DNA from: Bradysia coprophila
Taxonomy: Eukaryota > Arthropoda > Insecta > Diptera > Sciaridae
Direction of reading: 5' to 3'
DNA length: 64,000 nucleotides
Assembly (NCBI RefSeq): GCF_014529535.1
Contig: NW_023504014.1
Location: 1,116,001 to 1,180,000, forward strand
The notes under the pieces: model-generated
Told to the model about the DNA's origin: nothing
Database searches by the model: none
Seen by the model: the letters and a program-made list of their open reading frames with translations, nothing else
In this document: one piece after another, positions 58,980 through 64,000 of the stretch
Layout: each line of letters opens with the position of its first letter
Position numbering within the stretch: the stretch's first letter is position 1
Program-made: the position numbers and the translations under genes

Positions 58980-61317
58980 ATGAATGTACCACAAAGAAAC
59001 CCGATTGTGCTAGTTCTATGCTTAGCTGTCCAATTCCATTATTCTGCCGGTCAAGGACTGTCATTGCAGGAAATGTTGGAGTAAGTAAACCATCGCATTC
59101 CTAACAGCTCTAAAGTACTAAATTTGAGACTCTCTTCTCGCCGCACCAGCCAATATAAAATCGATAATCCCACGTTCGATCATATCGCTCAACCAACACA
59201 AAGTATTGGTGTACAGGCACCAGCCTATCCATACGCTCCCGCTTCGAGTGATCCGAGATTCGATCCCCAAATATCGAATTTACTGGCAACGAATGTATTA
59301 CAAATGGCCCATGACGTTGGCGAAACATTACTGAATACCAGGAGCGAAAGAACCGAGGTGTTTTCGCCAATTAGCATTTATGGCGCGCTGAGTTTACTTC
59401 TACTTGGATCCAGTGGTAATACGTACCATGAACTGTTGAGCATAATGGGATTGAGTAAAGGTGAAGAGCTTCATTGCTTCCGCGCACACGAAGCAGGAAT
59501 GTTTGTAATCGAAAAATTTCTATTCTTCTCACCAGATCAGTACCTAATCAACAACTCCTGGAAAATCCATGAGGAATTCGGACTACTCATCGATGATATC
59601 GCACAGAATATTCGGAATGATGCTCATCCCAGGTAAGTAATCCACTCTCCACCTTTCGTCATATTTGCCAGATCGATTAAATGAACCCCGAAAATTCGTA
59701 ATAACAAGACCACAACCGAACTGGAAGGTGTATGGTGGCCAACGATCAAATAGACTGAGAAATACAAACGATGGTGATGAGTACAAAGTATCGGTCGCTA
59801 ACGGAGTCTTCGTACAGCAAGGTTTCTCCATTCGTCCGGACTACCAAAGTGCCGTGCTCAATGTCTACAAAAGCAATATGAAAAGTCTGGACTTTACTAG
59901 GGACAGCCTCTATGCAACGAAATACATCAACGAGTGAGTTACCCTTCGTCTTGGTGAAACTCTGACAATAATCTCCGCTCTCTATTCGCCAGTTGGGTTA
60001 ACGAGAAAACAAACGGAAGAATTCCAGAAATCGTTAACTTCTTCCAACCGGATACTAAAGTGGTTCTTGCTAGTGCACTGTACTTTAAAGCTATGTGGGA
60101 GACAACGTTCATTGAAGGAGCTACTGGACTGTAAGTCGTTTTATATTCTATTCCACACGTTTCCATTCGACCAACTCACCGAATCACTTAATGATTACAG
60201 CAAAGACTTTTACCCAGATGGTCTCGGCACCACACCGATCAAAGTACAGATGATGGCTCACGGCGGCACTTTTCCATTCTACGACGCTGTCGAATACGAC
60301 TGTCGAATCTTAGCGTTGCCATATCGCCGAAATCTGTCCACAATGTACATTATCTTGCCAAACAATTCCAGCCGGAGTCGATTGCGTCAATTGCAGTCCT
60401 ATCTAACCGCTGACAAGATTGAAGACATGATCTCAAAAATGGAATGGAAAACGTCGATCATTCTGTTCCCGAAGATGCACATCAGTAACAAGGTTGACTT
60501 GAAGAAAACGTTCGAGAAAATGGGGCTGCATTCGCTGTTCGACGAACGACGCAGTGATCTATCGCTGATATCGAATGGGCAGGACTATGGGAATGGTAAC
60601 TACTACAACGAACAGAAGCCTATTCAACCGGTATTCGCACCAGTGGCACCAGTGGCCCCACTATCGTCTGGCTTTACAACGGCAGGTAATGGCTTTTCAG
60701 GGCATGACTACACGGCAAGTCTATTCGAGCACAATAAATTCGCTGCTGGCGGTTATTCGCCGGTTCGAGACGATGACGATGAACCATTCTTATTTTCGCG
60801 ACATGGTGAAGACGAAGAAGCTGATAACGCCACGTCCACCGAGCCACCGAAAAGTGATGCCGTAACGAAAGCCGATGAGGAGAAAAAATCAGAACGACGA
60901 AAACGGAACGTCGTCAGCTACAAAGTTCCAAGCGGACTGAAGAATGAGCCCACGTTAACATTCAAAGACTACATTCTCTCCAAGCGCATCGTAAAGGGAA
61001 ATGCGGATAAGAAACGTTTGCGACAGCGTCGTCAAATCGATCCGTCCGCGAGCCTGAAGAATTTGGACCGATTGCGGACGGAATTGTCACAAGCACCTGG
61101 TCAGAATCCGGGTCTATTTGCTACCGAAATATTGCATAAAGTCGATCTGACAGTAAATGAGAAAGGAACGGAAGGCGGAGCGGCGACCATCACCACTTTA
61201 TACCGTACTGGTACGGATGTGATATTCCGTGTCGAAACACCATTCATATTCATCGTGCGTCACGATGACACTAAGTTACCATTGTTCTATGGAACCGTTG
61301 TGGAACCAACCAATTGA
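58980..61317 (+). CDS. secreted serpin with a long insert before the reactive loop (687 aa)
   Basis: Exons 58980-59080, 59150-59632, 59709-59933, 59993-60130, 60201-61317; 688 codons open. Signal peptide ends about residue 25 (HYSAG|QG). Serpin blocks: FSPISIYGALSLLLLGSSG (near 115), VVLASALYFKAMWE (near 297), PNNSSR and KMHISNKVDLKKTFEKMGL, then hinge EKGTEGGAAT at 636-645 and PFIFIVRHD...LFYGTVVEP at the end. The hinge fits the inhibitory consensus; Arg651 lies near the predicted P1. Between about residues 445 and 621 there is an insert absent from ordinary ~400-residue serpins: Pro/Ala-rich, then acidic, then basic, with furin-type RRKR (548-551) and RQRR (590-593). For exon 3 the obvious acceptor at 59671 breaks the frame; the AG at 59707-59708 keeps it. 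AATAAA at 61331. A Drosophila Spn28Dc-like role in melanisation control is possible but unproven. Confidence 0.85.
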
Positions 61318-61561
61318 AATTGAAATTAAAAATAAATTTTTCTCTCGAATGGGAATGTTCGGGCTGCCGTTGTGTTTCGATTAGTTATATCATCCTGTTG
61401 GCGGTCTCGATCGGAAGATTCAATAAAAATTTTGAAATTTCGTTTTTCTATTGTCCTTGTTTAGTGACATGATAGTAGAACATGTAAATTACAATAGTTT
61501 AGAGACAACCTTCTCTCAGCCAGGAGACGTTGTGTTTGTATAGCCACAACATTTAATCAAA

Positions 61562-62512
61562 TCAACGACCAAGCACATGCCCTCGACCCCAGCCCTGAGC
61601 TCCGAAATATCGATTTCCCATTTCGTTGTTCTCTTGCACATTCCGTTGATTCTCCGGCGCTACACCGAATCCATGGACACCACCGCGAACATCCGGAAAA
61701 TATTGTTTTCTGAAAGGAATGTCACAGAATGAGCGATCGGATGGTCAAAAGCGTCACAACGAGCAACTTACAGTATTCCCGGCGTTTCCAAATACGATGC
61801 TCCGCCCAACTCTTGTGGATACTTAAACTTCAAGAAGAAGTACAGATGGCCGACAACGATTCCGACCAATGAGAACATGGCTCCGCTTAGAATGAAATTG
61901 AAGGCCAGCAACACCCACGGCAGATACATCGCTTTGAAACGTGTCCCGAACCAGAAGTTCACAATCACATCTTTGTTCAGTTGACACCAAACGTACAAAA
62001 CTGACAGGATCATCGGATCCATTAGGAGCTGTGAGGGGAGGTGATTGATGAGTATTCAAACAGTCAATCGAACGACAATCGAATTGTCTCTTACCGGGAA
62101 TGATGCAATTACACCAACAATTACACAACAAAGCCAATTAAATACCAGCATGAACAGGTAGTCGGCCGGACTACCCTTGAAATGTTCCTGTTCCAAGCGT
62201 AGTGAGTAATTGTACAGGAAAAAGCAATTCAGCATGAAATGAAAGCCCGTATTGGGATTCAGCGGGTAATAGAATACCGCTGTGATGGGTCGCCATATCT
62301 TTGAAAATAAATTTGTCAAAAATTGAATTCTACCGATAAAACGAACAGCTGGAGCTTACATGCAATTTCCTCCAAACGAAATCCCAAAACAAGACGAGGT
62401 AGTAATCGGGCAGAATTCCTATTTTGGCCAACAGACTGATACCGACAGTCAGCGACAGCCAATATTTGGTGAATCTTGGTAGCTGTTTGTACCAATCGGC
62501 TATGTCAGTCAT
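61562..62512 (-). CDS. Der-1: Derlin-1, ER-associated degradation membrane protein (253 aa)
   Basis: Four exons on the minus strand: 62360-62512, 62095-62298, 61772-62028, 61562-61709, total 254 codons, all GT..AG. The protein follows the Derlin pattern throughout: start MTDIADWYKQLPRFTKYW, the rhomboid-like WR motif (IWRPITAVFYYP), NCFFLYNYSLRLE, the highly conserved WCQLNKDVIVNFWFGTRFKA, GHLYFFLKFKYP, and a C-terminal tail ending GWGRGHVLGR. Length equals the family (about 250). As a catalytically dead rhomboid of the ER membrane it helps move misfolded proteins to p97 for proteasomal destruction. It is convergent with the serpin, 244 bp between stops; polyadenylation signals for both must lie in that gap. 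No sign of decay. Confidence 0.97.
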
Positions 62513-62702
62513 TTTTTATGTGTGAGATTGTCTCCGTACTTTACGATGTTAAATGCAACAACTTCTAGAATGACTTGTTTTGATGGCCTGACATTTCACT
62601 CTGACGATGCATCTGACAATTGAAACGTTTTGGTATGACGTGTCCCTACTTTATCGACAGTTCAAAATCAGTGATCGCACTGCTCTTAACCCACATTGAA
62701 AC

Positions 62703-62732
62703 AAGGTTCTGAAAGAACAGGTTAAGACACTT
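62703..62732 (+). repeat. direct repeat with 63942-63971
   Basis: aaggttctgaaagaacaggt followed by taagacac occurs at both places and is followed by similar 'cgaaggcgg / cgagggcgg' sequence. The second copy runs to the window edge. Confidence 0.8.
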
Positions 62733-62906
62733 ACGAAGGCGGACGAAACACTAATTTTGACAATATACACATTTTGTTAAGAGTCCGTACAAAAATTCTA
62801 TTTTTTTCGTCGCTCAGTGAACGCGCTCCAAAACTAATTGACATCTTTATTGACACTTGTCACTGACGAGTTTATTCTTCACGATCAAAATCGGCCGTGA
62901 AGAATA

Positions 62907-63060
62907 GGTCTGTTCCGAGGCCATACAAATTGTCAAATTACTGTCAAATTTCATCCAGAGACATAACCTCATCAAAATTTATGTGAAAACCGATATCTGT
63001 GGATGAAATAGTGTTCGCTCGGCCAGCAAAATTCGTGTTTACTGTTACTTGGAACAAACC
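62907..63060. mobile_element. MITE family C, diverged copy 3
   Basis: Starts ggtctgttccgaggccatac after TA and ends acttggaacaaacc; internal aattgtcaaatt...tttcatcca and cataacctca match family C. 154 bp. Confidence 0.75.
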
Positions 63061-63142
63061 TGTACTTATTAGAAATTGTATGAAAGGTAAACTTGAAGAA
63101 AATTAACATTTTTATCAAGTTGACATTTCACACAATCTGCAA

Positions 63143-63428
63143 TCAGAGAAATGTTAAGTTGGTACGCCTGTGGCGCGATAGAAGAAACATGTGAATGACA
63201 GTTGGCTCCAATGGCTATGGGATAGAATGTGACAGAATTGCATACAAATTCTCTCCCATAGAGTGTTATGATGAAAGAGAAGAAGATATTTTGACAAGTA
63301 CCCAAGGCAAGTTAAAATAATCTAGTCTTCGGTTTTCGCGCTCTGATCATAACAGTCTATAGGAGCCAACTGTCATTCATATGTTCCTTCTATCTCGTCA
63401 CAGATATACCAACTTATCATTTCTCTGT
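63143..63428. repeat. inverted repeat, ~285 bp
   Basis: gagaaatgttaagttggtac...gtgaatgacagttggctcc pairs with ggagccaactgtcattcat...accaacttatcatttctc. Looks like a MITE; no coding. Confidence 0.75.
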
Positions 63429-63814
63429 CTGCAATGAGTTTGTTTAACAAAATCCGTCTAAATAGTCAAAATTTGTGTTTCACCGTCTTCGTAATCAGTA
63501 ATGTCTTAACCTGTTCCCTCAGAACCTTGCAGTTAGGCATGGATCCTTACTTTCAGATCAATTTGGCTTCTTTAAATTGCATACAGGTGATACAAGTTGA
63601 AATCCTTTGCTTCAAGTTGCAGCTTGTGCATTTGTATGGAATCGAATTCACCTTACCATGGTGCAACAACTTAGTCACAAGAAAATATTATGACGGCAAC
63701 ATTACAAAAATGAATTCACCTGAAAGTCGGGATCCGTAATTTCTCTCTGATCCGTTGAGGGTTTGCATTACCTTTAATACTTTGACTGAAACCAAGGTTT
63801 GTACATAATATAGT

Positions 63815-63880
63815 AGAGTTAGCTCAGTAGGCTAGAGTTTCAAAGATCTCAAATGTTCGTGCCACCGTAATTCTCATTCG
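63815..63880 (+). ncRNA. possible tRNA-derived SINE head (A and B boxes)
   Basis: TAGCTCAGTAGG at 63820-63831 is a perfect Pol III A box, and TGTTCGTGCC at 63854-63863 resembles a B box at normal spacing. It does not fold into a tRNA that I can draw, so a SINE head or tRNA fossil is more likely than a tRNA gene. Confidence 0.35.
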
Positions 63881-64000
63881 GTTATGTATAACATCACCTC
63901 CAGACTATGTCCCTTGACTAAAACCAAAAACCACCAAAACCCAAGGTTCTGAAAGAACAGGTTAAGACACCCACGAGGGCGGCTGACACACAAATTTTGA

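Noticed and set aside
63820..63880. Functional tRNA gene
   Set aside because: A and B boxes are present, but I could not pair an acceptor stem or anticodon arm.

Overview
The window looks like a piece of an insect nuclear genome, most likely a nematoceran fly; fungus gnats (Sciaridae) are a guess from the style of the genes and repeats, not a demonstrated assignment. The DNA is AT-rich. Genes have short introns (about 55-80 bp) with GT..AG ends, several promoters show the arthropod TATAAATA plus TCAGT layout spaced 32-34 bp, and the clearest proteins (Derlin-1, a secreted serpin, an NRDP1-like RING protein, a C2H2 zinc-finger protein) are animal proteins. There is no bacterial or organellar gene organisation.

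Layout. 0-13 kb is gene-poor: a 19-bp tandem array between two duplicated core promoters (0.4-0.9 kb), a non-autonomous LTR retroelement with identical LTRs nested in an older foldback element (3.4-6.5 kb), and several small inverted-repeat transposons (MITEs). At 13.4-14.9 kb lies a 1.5-kb retroposon-like element; a second, 1.8-kb copy sits inverted at 52.3-54.1 kb, and both are flanked by their own long target duplications. At 17.1-19.5 kb is an intact three-exon gene for a 763-residue serine-rich protein. 20.1-23.5 kb holds two inverted arrays of a ~109-bp satellite, followed by a partial copy (23.6-24.6 kb) of a zinc-finger gene whose full version is at 39.3-42.1 kb with a third array of the same satellite in an intron. 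25.2-26.2 kb is a decayed ZMYM1/hAT-type transposase broken by a MITE. From 26.0 to 33.1 kb is a large inverted duplication with ~3-kb arms: the right arm carries an intact RING-SPRY gene, the left arm a frameshifted copy. A small secreted cysteine-rich peptide gene is at 34.6-35.1 kb.

37.3-38.3 kb is another tandem array (~125 bp) with a MITE in it; 42.7-48.8 kb is hairpin MITEs and a 5'-truncated LINE; 49.5-51.2 kb is a MITE split by an element that contains a 145-bp tandem array; 54.2-58.3 kb is a series of foldback and CCGTCCGT-bearing repeats. The right edge is ordinary chromosome: a serpin (+) at 59.0-61.3 kb and Derlin-1 (-) at 61.6-62.5 kb, convergent, 244 bp apart.

The intact host genes do not form a pathway; the story of the window is turnover of duplicated genes and non-autonomous elements. 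Two duplicated loci (the palindrome and the zinc-finger duplication) give occupied/empty site comparisons that fix MITE insertion points directly. Two MITE families share an uncommon 7-bp target duplication, and the long-TSD retroposon family is the best candidate for something undescribed.
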